From the NCBI RefSeq assembly GCF_001425305.1, contig NZ_LMEE01000001.1, positions 1,130,183-1,194,182 of the forward strand: a stretch of DNA of 64,000 nt, read 5' to 3'. Positions within the stretch are counted from its first letter, which is position 1. The number at the start of each line of letters is the position of its first letter. Source of the DNA: Phenylobacterium sp. Root1290 (GTDB taxonomy: Bacteria; Pseudomonadota; Alphaproteobacteria; Caulobacterales; Caulobacteraceae). Position numbers and translations under genes: made by a program. This document shows, one piece after another, positions 1 to 10,696 of the stretch. Under the pieces are notes generated by a model that was not told the DNA's origin, did no database searches, and saw only the letters and a list, made by a program, of their open reading frames with translations.

Positions 1-348
1 CTGCACGCCAGCCGCGAGTACACCCTGACCCGCAAGGTGTTCGGCCGCCCGCTGGCCGCCCGCCAGCTGGTCCAGAAGAAGCTGGCCGACATGCAGACCC
101 TGGGCCGGCTGCTCGACGAAGGCGCCTGGGTGCCGGAAGCCATCAGCCTGATGAAGCGCAACAACTGCGGCAAGGCCCTGGCCATCGCCCGCGAGGCTCG
201 CGACATCCACGGCGGCAACGGCATCTCGGGCGAGTACCACGTGATGCGGCATGCCGCGAACCTGGAGACCGTCAACACCTACGAAGGCGCGCACGACGTC
301 CACGCGCTGATCCTGGGCCGGGCGATCACGGGCGAAAACGCCTTCTAG
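1..348 (+). CDS. gcdH: Glutaryl-CoA dehydrogenase, C-terminal fragment (5' end outside window)
   Basis: The reading frame is open from base 1 and ends at the TAG at 346-348, so only the last 115 residues are present. The fragment is the C-terminal helical domain of an acyl-CoA dehydrogenase. The run [13 protein letters not shown] followed by [20 protein letters not shown] matches the glutaryl-CoA dehydrogenase branch closely; the YEG segment contains the catalytic-base glutamate region of that subfamily. The known reaction is oxidative decarboxylation of glutaryl-CoA to crotonyl-CoA in lysine/tryptophan degradation, with electrons passed to ETF. The family is cytosolic and FAD-dependent. Recognition of the subfamily is strong, but the FAD-binding N-terminal half cannot be inspected. 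Confidence 0.88.
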   Translation: MHASREYTLTRKVFGRPLAARQLVQKKLADMQTLGRLLDEGAWVPEAISLMKRNNCGKALAIAREARDIHGGNGISGEYHVMRHAANLETVNTYEGAHDVHALILGRAITGENAF

Positions 349-459
349 TTTCTCGCTTCGGTTTTAGTCCACAACCATCGCGCTAGAAAATTTCCGGTCC
401 AAACGTTACGTTTACCGACCGGCGTTACATAATCCTCCCGAACAAGGGGACGGGGGGCG

Positions 460-3153
<2,694 letters not shown>

Positions 3154-3216
3154 CCAGGCTCTTTCACACCGCCGTTCTCCGAGATAGACCTTGGTCAGTT
3201 TCGGGGGAGACAAAGA

Positions 3217-4884
3217 ATGGCGGATGTCGCCGTGGATGCGGGCAAGAAGCCGGCGTCGTTGCGGACCGTGGTGGCCGCTTCGTCGGCGGGCACCGCCTTC
3301 GAATGGTATGACTTCTTCGTCTTCGGCAGTCTGACGCACGTCATCTCCAAGACCTTCTTCTCCGGGCTGCCGGAGACCGCCGGCTACATCGCCGCGCTGG
3401 CCTTGTTCGGCGCCGGGTTCCTGTTCCGGCCGCTGGGCGCCTTGGTGTTCGGGCGGATCGGCGACAAGGCCGGGCGCAAGGGCGCGTTCCTGGTCACCGT
3501 CGTGCTGATGGGCGCGGCGACCTTCGCCATCGGCCTGCTGCCGACCTACCAGCAGGTGGGCCTGCTGGCCCCGGCGCTGCTGGTGCTGATGCGGATCATC
3601 CAGGGCTTCGCGCTGGGCGGCGAGTACGGCGGCGCGGCGATCTACGTGGCCGAGCACGCGCCGGCCGACCGGCGCGGCTGGGCCACCGGCTGGGTGCAGA
3701 CCTCGGCCGCGCTGGGCCTATTCGGGGCGCTGATGGTGATCCTGATCACCCGCGTGGTCGTCGGCGGCTACTTCGGGCCGCAGGCGTTCGATGAGTGGGG
3801 CTGGCGTATCCCGTTCCTGTTCTCGGCCGGCCTGCTGGCGATCTCGATCTGGATGCGGCTGAAGCTGTCGGAGAGCCCGGCCTTCGCCAAGATGAAGGCC
3901 GAGGGTACGGCCTCTAAGGCGCCGTTCGCCGAAGCCTTCGGCCAGTGGCGCAACCTCAAGATCGTGCTGCTGGCCCTGGTCGCCGTGATGTTCGCCCAAG
4001 GAGCGGTCTGGTACACGGCCTTCTTCTACGTCCAGACCTTCATGGAGCGGTTCCTGAAGGTCGCGCCCGAGACTATCAACCTGCTGATGCTGTCGGCGAC
4101 GGCGGTCAGCGCGGTCGGCTACGTGGCGTTCGGCTGGCTGTCCGACAAGATCGGCCGCAAGTGGGTGATGCTGTTCGGCATGGGGCTGATGCTGGTCGCC
4201 TATTTCCCCGGCTTCCACATGCTGACCCAGACGCTGAACCCGGCCCTGTCGGAGGCGCAGGCGCGCACGCCCGTGGTCGTCGTGGCCGACCCCAACGACT
4301 GCTCGCTGCAATTCGATCCCGTGGGCAAGGCCTCGTTCCTGTCGTCCTGCGACATCGCCAAGAGCGTGCTGGCCGGGGCCGGCGTCTCCTACTCCAACGA
4401 GGTCGGACCGGCGGGCGCGCCGGCCGTCGTGCGCATCGGCTCGACCACGGTGCCGTCCGCCAGCGCCGTAGGCCTGGTGGGCAACACCGCCAAGGCCGCG
4501 AAGGCCGAGGTCGAGGGGGAACTCAAGACCGCGCTGATCAACGCCGGCTATCCGATGACGGCCGATCCCGAACGCATGAACCTGCCCGGCGCGTTCGGGG
4601 TGTTGCTGGTGTTCGTGATCGCGGCCACGGCGCTCTACGGGCCGATCGCGGCCTGCCTGGTCGAGCTGTTCCCGACCCGCATCCGCTACACCGCCATGTC
4701 CCTGCCCTACCACATCGGCACCGGCTGGGTCGGCGGCTTCACGCCCTTCACCGCCTTCGCCATCGTGGCGGCGACCGGGCAGATCTATGCCGGCCTCTGG
4801 TATCCGTTCGCCTTCACCCTGATCTCGGTGATCGTCTGCCTGCTGCTGCTGCCCGAGACCCGGGGGCGATCGCTCGATCAGTAG
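3217..4884 (+). CDS. MFS transporter, metabolite:H+ symporter (MHS) family
   Basis: A 555-residue inner-membrane protein with about 12 hydrophobic helices. The N-terminal signature SSAGTAFEWYDFFVFGSL and the loop ALVFGRIGDKAGRKG are hallmarks of the MHS branch (ShiA, ProP, KgtP, citrate/dicarboxylate carriers), which couple substrate import to protons. The duplicated motif GWLSDKIGRKWVM starts the second half. Family members are usually 420-450 residues. The extra length is a roughly 120-residue polar insert at residues 335-455, with two cysteines (NDC, SSCD), probably periplasmic. The substrate cannot be read from sequence. The start is supported by GGGGGAGACAAAGA just upstream. The last seven bases overlap the convergent phosphotransferase gene. 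Confidence 0.92.
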   Translation: MADVAVDAGKKPASLRTVVAASSAGTAFEWYDFFVFGSLTHVISKTFFSGLPETAGYIAALALFGAGFLFRPLGALVFGRIGDKAGRKGAFLVTVVLMGAATFAIGLLPTYQQVGLLAPALLVLMRIIQGFALGGEYGGAAIYVAEHAPADRRGWATGWVQTSAALGLFGALMVILITRVVVGGYFGPQAFDEWGWRIPFLFSAGLLAISIWMRLKLSESPAFAKMKAEGTASKAPFAEAFGQWRNLKIVLLALVAVMFAQGAVWYTAFFYVQTFMERFLKVAPETINLLMLSATAVSAVGYVAFGWLSDKIGRKWVMLFGMGLMLVAYFPGFHMLTQTLNPALSEAQARTPVVVVADPNDCSLQFDPVGKASFLSSCDIAKSVLAGAGVSYSNEVGPAGAPAVVRIGSTTVPSASAVGLVGNTAKAAKAEVEGELKTALINAGYPMTADPERMNLPGAFGVLLVFVIAATALYGPIAACLVELFPTRIRYTAMSLPYHIGTGWVGGFTPFTAFAIVAATGQIYAGLWYPFAFTLISVIVCLLLLPETRGRSLDQ

Positions 4885-5873
4885 CCGAGCTCGGCCAGCG
4901 CCGCCTCCAGCCGCGGTGCGCGCAGTCCCTCCAGCGCCGCCGACAGCCGCGCCTTGACGTAGGCCATGCGGCCCTCGTCGCTGGCCAGGTCGAAGGCCCC
5001 GAGGGCCAGGGCCTGGTGGATCTGCGCCAGGCTCGGCCCCGCCAGATCGCTCGCGGGCGCTGCGGAGACCCCGCCGGCCATCACCAGGCCGTAGAACAGG
5101 TGGTTGACCTGCCGCATCATGTAGAGCCGGGCCCGCATCGCCGCGTCCACCCGCCCGAAGTAGGTCGCCAGCAGCAGATCCTCGTCCGCCTGCGTCGGGG
5201 CGAACAGATTGGCCAGGCAGGAGAGGTCGACATAGCGGTCGGCGAGAAAGGCCGACTCCCAGTCCACCAGCCACAGCCGCGCGCCGTCATAGAGGATGTT
5301 GCGCGGGTTGAGGTCGTTGTGGCTGGCGACCAGGTCGCCGGGATCGGTTCGGTAGCGTCGGCGCAGGCGGCCATAGAGATCCAGCAACTCGGCCATCGCC
5401 TCGGGCGCGACGAGGCCCTGCGCCCGGAACTGGGCGACCAGCGCGTCGAGGCCGTCCAGGTAGTCCACCAGCGGCGGAAACGGCGGGCCGCCATGCAGGG
5501 CGCGGATGGTCTGGGCGATCTCGACCACGAGCTGATCATGCGTGCCGCGATACTCCAGCGACAGCGGCCGCTCGTCGATGAAGTCCATGATCGCCACGCC
5601 GTCGGCGGCGTCGGCGTAGCGGACACGCGGCGCCAACAGCCCGGCGGCGGCGATCCGCATGCAGGCATAGGCGCGCTCAGGATCGCGGAAGCCGTCGCGC
5701 TCGACCTCAAGCCGCAGCAGGTAGGCGATGCCGCCGACCCTGATCTTGAAGATCCGCGCGCCGGAGAGACCGCCCGAGAGCGGCGTGGCGAAGTCCGGCT
5801 CGGTCGCGCCGAAGGCGACGGTCAGGCCGCGGGCGACCGCCGTGCGGGCGGCCGGCGGGATATCGAACGGCAT
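4878..5873 (-). CDS. Aminoglycoside/choline-kinase-like phosphotransferase
   Basis: A 331-residue protein with the APH/choline kinase fold. The N-terminal LSGGLSGARIFKI stands for the glycine-rich ATP loop. The catalytic loop is SHNDLNPRNILYD (the HxDxxxxN Brenner motif), and LVDWESAF carries the metal-binding Asp of the DFG-like site. This set is typical of choline/ethanolamine kinase (LicA) and of small-molecule kinases in phosphotransferase COG0510. The substrate is not identifiable. No antibiotic cluster or lipopolysaccharide-choline genes are nearby, so aminoglycoside resistance should not be inferred. The gene is convergent with the MHS transporter (7 bp overlap). A long inverted repeat lies just upstream at 5904-5938. 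Confidence 0.85.
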   Translation of the reverse strand: MPFDIPPAARTAVARGLTVAFGATEPDFATPLSGGLSGARIFKIRVGGIAYLLRLEVERDGFRDPERAYACMRIAAAGLLAPRVRYADAADGVAIMDFIDERPLSLEYRGTHDQLVVEIAQTIRALHGGPPFPPLVDYLDGLDALVAQFRAQGLVAPEAMAELLDLYGRLRRRYRTDPGDLVASHNDLNPRNILYDGARLWLVDWESAFLADRYVDLSCLANLFAPTQADEDLLLATYFGRVDAAMRARLYMMRQVNHLFYGLVMAGGVSAAPASDLAGPSLAQIHQALALGAFDLASDEGRMAYVKARLSAALEGLRAPRLEAALAELGY

Positions 5874-5903
5874 GGGGCGTCCTCCAGATCGGAGGGCGCT
5901 TTT

Positions 5904-5938
5904 ACCCGGATATAATACTGCGTCAATATTATCCGGGT
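5904..5938. promoter_or_regulatory. Inverted repeat, possible operator between modB and the phosphotransferase gene
   Basis: Arms ACCCGGATA (5904-5912) and TATCCGGGT (5930-5938) are perfect complements around a 17-base AT-rich centre that itself holds imperfect TAATA/TATTA symmetry. It lies 31-65 bases upstream of the minus-strand phosphotransferase start and directly after the modB stop. There is no T-tract after the stem in the modB direction, so an operator for a dimeric repressor fits better than a terminator. The function is inferred. Confidence 0.4.
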
Positions 5939-5940
5939 GA

Positions 5941-6639
5941 TTATCTGCGATCGCCGCGGGCGGCCCGTCCGGCCCAGCGGCCGACGGCGTCGGAGACCAG
6001 CACCGCGCCGACCGCGATCACCGCGGCGACCAGGCACAGCGCCGCGGCCCGCGCCTCGCCGCCGGGCGACTGGGTGGCGCCGTAGATGGCCGCCGGCAGG
6101 GTCAGGGTCTCGCTCGGGATGGCGGCGACGAAGGTGATGGTCGCGCCGAACTCGCCCAGCGCCTTGGCGAAACCGAGGATCGCGCCTGCGGCCACGCCCG
6201 GCAGGGCGAGCGGCAGGGTGACGCGGAAGAACCTGGTCAGCCGCCCGGCGCCCAGGGTCCGCGCCACCTCGTCGACCTCACGGTCGACCGCCTCGATGGC
6301 CAGGCGGATCGGGCGGACCATCAGCGGGAACGCCATGATCCCGGCGGCCAGGGCCGCGCCGGTCCAGTCGAAGGCGAATACGACGCCGATCTTCTCCAGC
6401 GCCTGCCCGAACACCCCGCGACGGCCGAACAGCAGCAGCAGGATGTAGCCCGTCGCCACCGGCGGCAGCACCAGCGGCAAGGTCACCGCCGCGTCCAGCA
6501 CCACCCGCACGGCGTAACGGCCGCGCGCCTGGGCCAGGGCCACCAGCACCGCAATCGGCAGGGCGACCACCGTGGCGACCAGCGCCACCCTCAGCGACAG
6601 CAGGACCGCTTCGAGATCTTCCGGCGTCAGGCTGCTCAC
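5941..6639 (-). CDS. modB: Molybdate ABC transporter permease ModB (orphan)
   Basis: A 232-residue integral membrane permease. The GTG start at 6639 overlaps the TGA of the upstream CysG-like gene (GTGA). This gives the ModB-like N-terminus SSLTPEDLEAVLLSLRVAL. The EAA-type coupling loop EVARTLGAGRLTRFFRVTLP and the following GILGFAKALGEFGATITFV-like segment (here AILGFAKALGEFG) are diagnostic of ModB. The family forms a channel with the ModC ATPase and takes molybdate from periplasmic ModA. Neither modA nor modC is adjacent: the next gene downstream is the phosphotransferase and the upstream neighbour is a siroheme-type protein. The partners must be elsewhere or missing. Translational coupling to the CysG-like gene and position beside a molybdoenzyme suggest joint expression. 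Confidence 0.88.
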   Translation of the reverse strand: MSSLTPEDLEAVLLSLRVALVATVVALPIAVLVALAQARGRYAVRVVLDAAVTLPLVLPPVATGYILLLLFGRRGVFGQALEKIGVVFAFDWTGAALAAGIMAFPLMVRPIRLAIEAVDREVDEVARTLGAGRLTRFFRVTLPLALPGVAAGAILGFAKALGEFGATITFVAAIPSETLTLPAAIYGATQSPGGEARAAALCLVAAVIAVGAVLVSDAVGRWAGRAARGDRR

Positions 6640-7529
6640 GGCGCCGCCGTCGGCAGGACCTCGATCGCGACGCCAGCCCGCTCCAGCCCCGCCAGCAGGG
6701 CCGGCGCAAGCGGCGCAGTCGTCACCCGCACGATGGTCATGCCGGACGCGCACAGCGCCGCCAGGCGCTCGCTCGTCGCGTCGGCTGGGTCCAGGCGCTC
6801 GGCGTCGCGGCGCGCCAGAGACAGGATCGCCGGGTCGGCGTCCGGATCGGCGACGATCACGTCCGCGCCGGCCAGCGCACGGGTGGCGCGCAGGGTCAGC
6901 AGGTCGGCTGGGCCGCGCCCGCTCACGATCCGCACGCGGCCCTGAGCAGCCAGCCCCCCGGCCAGCGCCTCGCGCAGCAGCCGGGTCGCGCCGTCCATGT
7001 CGCCGGCCATGGCGGCGCTCGCGGCGGGTCCGGCCAGCGCCTCGCGCAGGAAAGCGCGGCGCTCGTGCAGTTGCGGCAACGCGGCGCGGACCTCGTCCTG
7101 CAGCTGTCGGAACAGGGCCGCGACGCGGCCGGCGCCCTCGGGCACCCGCTGTTCGATATCGGTGCGCAGCATGGTCGCCAGCATCGGCGAGGCGCCGCCG
7201 GTGCCGATGGCGGCCACCACCTCGCCGCGGTCGATCACCGCCGGGGTGGTGAAGTCGCAGAGCTGCGGGCGGTCGACGACATTGACCGGCACGTGCGCCG
7301 CGCGGGCCGCCGCGGCCGCGGCCTGTACGAAGGCCTCGTCGGCGCTGGCCACGAAGGCGAGCGCCGCGCCGGCATAGGACTGGGCCAGCGCCGCCTCGGG
7401 TCCCTCCAGGCGCACGATCCTGGCCGGAGAGCCCTCGAGCAGCCGCAGCTTGGCCTCGGCCGCCTCGCCCGAGCCGGCGATGACGACCGTGCGGCCGCTC
7501 AAGGGGAAGAAGGCGGGAAAGGCGTCCAT
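6636..7529 (-). CDS. CysG-like protein: precorrin-2 dehydrogenase/ferrochelatase domain with a truncated methyltransferase tail
   Basis: A 297-residue protein. Residues 1 to about 200 are the siroheme-synthase N-terminal module: MDAFPAFFPLSGRTVVIAGSG opens a Rossmann fold, followed by NVVDRPQLCDFTTPAVIDRG and AIGTGGASPMLATMLR, both conserved in CysG/Met8. That module makes sirohydrochlorin from precorrin-2 with NAD and inserts iron, for sulfite/nitrite reductases. Residues about 213-297 resemble only the start of the SAM uroporphyrinogen methyltransferase domain (RIVSGRGPADLLTLRATRAL). The usual GxGxGDP loop is degenerate and about 150 residues are missing. Full CysG is about 460 residues. 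The start overlaps the stop of the upstream lipoprotein gene, and the stop overlaps modB. The tail is probably vestigial. Confidence 0.85.
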   Translation of the reverse strand: MDAFPAFFPLSGRTVVIAGSGEAAEAKLRLLEGSPARIVRLEGPEAALAQSYAGAALAFVASADEAFVQAAAAAARAAHVPVNVVDRPQLCDFTTPAVIDRGEVVAAIGTGGASPMLATMLRTDIEQRVPEGAGRVAALFRQLQDEVRAALPQLHERRAFLREALAGPAASAAMAGDMDGATRLLREALAGGLAAQGRVRIVSGRGPADLLTLRATRALAGADVIVADPDADPAILSLARRDAERLDPADATSERLAALCASGMTIVRVTTAPLAPALLAGLERAGVAIEVLPTAAP

Positions 7530-7840
7530 CAGCCGGTCTTGCAGTCGCGGTACGGCGCGCCCGCGGCGCCGGAGAGCATCGCTTCGTCGCCCTTGCTGAA
7601 CAGTTCGACGCCGCCGCGCGCGTACTTCGCGCCGGAGGCCGAGGGGACGTGCGGCAGGCGGTAGCTGCGGCCGCCGGCGCTGACCCGCGCGGTGTCGCCG
7701 GCCAGGTCGTAGGCGGCGGCGAACGACTTGCCGCCTGCGCAGGCATAGGTTTGGGGCGCGTCGGTCGCGTCCTGCGGCGCCACGCTGGCGCACGCGGCCA
7801 GGGCAAGCACCGCGCCGGCCGCGAACATCACCTTCAGCAT
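7529..7840 (-). CDS. MliC-like lipoprotein (membrane-bound lysozyme inhibitor family)
   Basis: A 103-residue exported protein. The N-terminus MLKVMFAAGAVLALAACAS has a lipobox (LAAC) with Cys16 as the predicted lipidation site. The mature part, YACAGGKSFAAAYDLAGDTA followed by GGRSYRLPHVPSASGAKYA and a late EAML...DC, matches the small beta-barrel MliC/PliC fold, which binds and blocks c-type lysozyme. Two cysteines (in YACAGG and RDCKTG) probably form the family disulfide. The gene is first in a minus-strand run of MliC-CysG-ModB, with one-base overlap to the next gene. Its promoter region is shared with the divergent molybdoenzyme genes. The family call is fairly good; target specificity is not visible. 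Confidence 0.72.
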   Translation of the reverse strand: MLKVMFAAGAVLALAACASVAPQDATDAPQTYACAGGKSFAAAYDLAGDTARVSAGGRSYRLPHVPSASGAKYARGGVELFSKGDEAMLSGAAGAPYRDCKTG

Positions 7841-7928
7841 CCAGGTCCCCTGACTGTCTCGCCGCCAGCCTAGCCGTGGTCGCCACGAAACGCAGCCACT
7901 TTACCGGCCGTGCTAAACGCCGTTAAGA

Positions 7929-7942
7929 TGAGCGAACGCTCA
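7929..7942. promoter_or_regulatory. 14-bp palindrome upstream of the molybdoenzyme operon
   Basis: TGAGCGAACGCTCA is a palindrome apart from its central AA, 20 bases upstream of the small-subunit start. It lies inside the 121-bp divergent region between the MliC-like gene and the molybdoenzyme genes. The position and symmetry suit a TetR/MarR-type operator. No regulator gene is adjacent, so the binder is unknown. Confidence 0.4.
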
Positions 7943-7961
7943 CATTGCGGGAGGGATACCC

Positions 7962-8450
7962 ATGGCCATGACTCTGGACGTCAACGGCAAGCCCCTGGCC
8001 GTGAAGGCTGCGCCCGACACCCCGCTGCTGTGGGTGCTGCGCGACGAGCTGCAACTCACCGGCACCAAGTTCGGCTGCGGCGTCGCCCAATGCGGCGCCT
8101 GCACGGTGATGGTCGACGGCCAGGCGGTCCGCGCCTGCGTCACCCCGATCGAGGCGGTGGCCGCCAGCAAGATCACCACCATCGAGGGCCTGGGCGGCGC
8201 CCACCCGCTGCAGCAGGCCTGGGTCAAGCACGACGTGCCGCAGTGCGGCTACTGCCAGTCCGGCCAGATCATGTCGGCCGCTGCGCTGCTGACCGCCAAT
8301 CCGAAACCCACGGACGCCGACATCGACGCGGCCATGGACGGCAACATCTGCCGCTGCGGGACCTATCAGCGGGTCCGCGCGGCGATCAAGGACGCGGCGA
8401 CGACGCCCGCCGCCGCACCGGCCGCCGCGCCGCAGCCGGCCAAGGCCTGA
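7962..8450 (+). CDS. [2Fe-2S] small subunit of an isoquinoline 1-oxidoreductase-type molybdoenzyme
   Basis: A 162-residue protein with the two iron-sulfur modules of the xanthine oxidase family. The plant-ferredoxin-like domain has [13 protein letters not shown] (Cys39, 44, 47) and Cys59. The alpha-helical domain has CGYC (95, 98) and CRC (130, 132). It passes electrons from the Mo centre to an acceptor. The short Ala/Pro-rich tail (residues 142-162) is unlike the core. SD GGGAGGG lies 6 bases before the ATG. The large subunit starts 14 bases downstream, so the two form an operon. There is no FAD (CoxM-type) subunit gene, which is the two-subunit IOR arrangement and implies a non-NAD acceptor such as a cytochrome or quinone. 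Confidence 0.93.
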   Translation: MAMTLDVNGKPLAVKAAPDTPLLWVLRDELQLTGTKFGCGVAQCGACTVMVDGQAVRACVTPIEAVAASKITTIEGLGGAHPLQQAWVKHDVPQCGYCQSGQIMSAAALLTANPKPTDADIDAAMDGNICRCGTYQRVRAAIKDAATTPAAAPAAAPQPAKA

Positions 8451-8464
8451 GGGGAGACACGCAC

Positions 8465-10651
8465 ATGAACGCTCCCGTGAAGAAGACGGCCATCGCCGGC
8501 GCCACCCGCCGCGACGTGGTGATCGGCGCCAGTCTGGTCGGCGGCGCCCTGGTGGTCGGGGCCTGCTCGCCCGGCGACCTGCTGTCGGTCGGCGCCAAAG
8601 AGGACTTCGGCGCCTTCGGCCCCTTCATCAAGATCGCGCCGGACGGCGTGGTCACCGTCGTCTCCAAGCACATCGAGTTCGGCCAGGGCAACCATGCCGG
8701 CCTGGCGGCCATCGTCGCCGAGGAGCTGGACGCCGATTGGTCGAAGGTTCGCGTCGAGCAGGCCCCCGCCATCGCCAAGGTCTACGCCAACACCGGCATG
8801 GGCGTGCAGGGCACCGGCGGGTCGTCGGCGATCTCCAATTCCTGGGACCAGCTGCGCAAGGCCGGCGCCTCGGCGCGGGCGATGTTCGTCGAGGCCGCCG
8901 CCAACAAGTGGAGCGTGCCGGCCGGCGAGATCGCGGTGAAGGACGGCGTGCTGTCGCACGCCGCCTCGGGCAAGAGCGCCGGTTTCGGCGAACTGGTCGC
9001 GGACGCGGCCAAGGCGACGCCGCCCGCCACGCCGACGCTGAAGGACCCGAAGACCTTCACCCTGATCGGCACCGACCGCGTGCGGCGCAAGGACTCCCGG
9101 GCCAAGTCCGACGGCACGGCCAAGTTCACCCAGGACGTCCAGCTGCCGAACATGCTGATCGCCATGGTCGCCCACGCCCCGAAGTTCGGGGCCAAGGTCG
9201 CTTCCTTCGACGCCGCCGAGGCCAAGAAGATCCCCGGCGTGGTCGAGGTCTACCAGATCCCCAGCGGGGTCGCGGTGGTGGCCGAGAACACCTGGGCCGC
9301 CAAGCAAGGCCGCGAGGCGCTGAAGGTCACCTGGAACGAGGACGAGGCTGAGAAGCGGTCCTCCGACGCGATCCTCGCCCGCTACAAGGACCTCGCCTCG
9401 GGCAAGGCCCAGCCGTCCGACAAGGAGGCGTGGCAGGCCTTCGAGAGCAAGGGCGACATCGCGACCGTGAAGGGCGAGGCGTTCGAGGCGGCCTACGATT
9501 TCCCGTTCCTGGCCCATGCGACCATGGAGCCGATGAACTGCGTGGCCCAGGTCGGCGTCGGCAAGGCCAAGCTGACCTTCGGCTCGCAGATCCCGACTAT
9601 CGACCAGCTCAACACCGCCAAGATCGTCGGCATGCTGCCCGGCTCGGTGGAGATCGAGACCCTGTTCGCCGGCGGCTCGTTCGGACGGCGGGCGAACTTC
9701 CAGTCCGACTACGTCGCCGAGTGCGTCGAGATCGCCAAGAAGGTCGGCAAGGAACGGCCGGTGAAACTGGTCTGGACCCGCGAGGACGACATGGCGGCCG
9801 GTTACTTCCGGCCCATCGCCCACCACACGGTCCGCGTCACCCTGGACCAGGACGGCTATCCGGCCAGCTGGCGCCAGCGGGTCGTGACCCAGACCCTGAT
9901 GAAGGGCTCGCCCATGGGCCAGCCCAAGCTGGACGAGACCGCGGTCGAGGGAACCCTGGGCTCGCCGTATCTCAAGGCGACGCCGATCGTCGATGCGCAG
10001 CTGATCCAGCCGGACTCGGGCGTGCCGGTGCTGTGGTGGCGTTCGGTCGGCGCGACCCACACCGCCTATGTGATGGAGCACACCATCGACCAGCTGGCCA
10101 AGAAGGCCGGCAAGGACCCGGTCGAGTACCGCCGCGCGCTCTACACCAAGGCCGGGGCGAACCGGCATCTGGCGGTGCTGAACCTGGCGGCGGAAAAGGC
10201 CGGCTGGACGACGCCGGCGCCGGCCGGCTGGACCCGCGGCGTGGCCGTGCACGAGAGCTTCGGCTCGGTCGTGGCTCAGATCGCCGAAGTGAAGCTGGAC
10301 GGCGGCGTCCCGAAGGTCGGCCGCGTGGTCACCGCCATCGATTGCGGCACCGCGATCTCGCCCGACCAGATCGCCTCGCAGATGGAAGGCGGCACCTGCT
10401 ACGGGCTGTCGGCGGCGATGTTCGGCCAGGTCACGCTGAAGGACGGCGTGGTCGAGCAGGGCAACTTCGACAGCTACCGCGTGCTGCGCAATTCCGAGGC
10501 CCCGACCGTCGAGACCTACATCGTCCCGTCCGGCAATGCGCCGAGCGGAGTGGGCGAGCCGGGAACCCCGGTCATCGGCCCGGCGGTGGCCAACGCCCTG
10601 CTGACCCTCACGGGCCAGCCGACGCTGAGCCAGCCGTTCGTCAAGGCTTAG
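8465..10651 (+). CDS. Molybdopterin-binding large subunit, isoquinoline 1-oxidoreductase beta-type
   Basis: The frame is open further upstream, but the ATG at 8465, 14 bases after the small-subunit gene, is the natural start and gives 728 residues. The N-terminus holds a twin-arginine motif (TRRDVVIGASLVGGA), a hydrophobic stretch and VVGAC, so Tat export with a possible lipobox is likely. The Mo-binding body includes GTGGSSAI, RRKDSRAKSDGTAKFTQDV, FAGGSFGRR, and the C-terminal SGVGEPGTPVIGPAVANAL. That last segment carries the catalytic glutamate typical of the xanthine oxidase family. IOR-type enzymes hydroxylate N-heterocycles or aldehydes; the true substrate here cannot be read. Linked Moco, MocA and XdhC genes support a cytosine-dinucleotide cofactor. 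Confidence 0.91.
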   Translation: MNAPVKKTAIAGATRRDVVIGASLVGGALVVGACSPGDLLSVGAKEDFGAFGPFIKIAPDGVVTVVSKHIEFGQGNHAGLAAIVAEELDADWSKVRVEQAPAIAKVYANTGMGVQGTGGSSAISNSWDQLRKAGASARAMFVEAAANKWSVPAGEIAVKDGVLSHAASGKSAGFGELVADAAKATPPATPTLKDPKTFTLIGTDRVRRKDSRAKSDGTAKFTQDVQLPNMLIAMVAHAPKFGAKVASFDAAEAKKIPGVVEVYQIPSGVAVVAENTWAAKQGREALKVTWNEDEAEKRSSDAILARYKDLASGKAQPSDKEAWQAFESKGDIATVKGEAFEAAYDFPFLAHATMEPMNCVAQVGVGKAKLTFGSQIPTIDQLNTAKIVGMLPGSVEIETLFAGGSFGRRANFQSDYVAECVEIAKKVGKERPVKLVWTREDDMAAGYFRPIAHHTVRVTLDQDGYPASWRQRVVTQTLMKGSPMGQPKLDETAVEGTLGSPYLKATPIVDAQLIQPDSGVPVLWWRSVGATHTAYVMEHTIDQLAKKAGKDPVEYRRALYTKAGANRHLAVLNLAAEKAGWTTPAPAGWTRGVAVHESFGSVVAQIAEVKLDGGVPKVGRVVTAIDCGTAISPDQIASQMEGGTCYGLSAAMFGQVTLKDGVVEQGNFDSYRVLRNSEAPTVETYIVPSGNAPSGVGEPGTPVIGPAVANALLTLTGQPTLSQPFVKA

Positions 10652-10657
10652 GAAAGC

Positions 10658-10687
10658 TCCCCTTCGGACCCGAAAGCCCGAAGGGGA
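10658..10687 (+). terminator. Hairpin between convergent molybdoenzyme and autotransporter genes
   Basis: A perfect 10-bp stem, TCCCCTTCGG (10658-10667) with CCGAAGGGGA (10678-10687), encloses a 10-base loop. It lies just after the large-subunit stop and before the convergent autotransporter stop. There is no T-run, so intrinsic termination is possible but not certain; it may act on both strands. Confidence 0.5.
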
Positions 10688-10696
10688 AGCCGATCA

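Noticed and set aside
401..413. AAACGT-T-ACGTTT palindrome before the hybrid kinase
   Set aside because: A 13-base symmetry of low complexity. It could occur by chance, and no regulator or second copy supports it.
4878..5873. Aminoglycoside resistance gene
   Set aside because: The kinase motifs are shared by choline, ethanolamine and many other small-molecule kinases. There is no resistance context.
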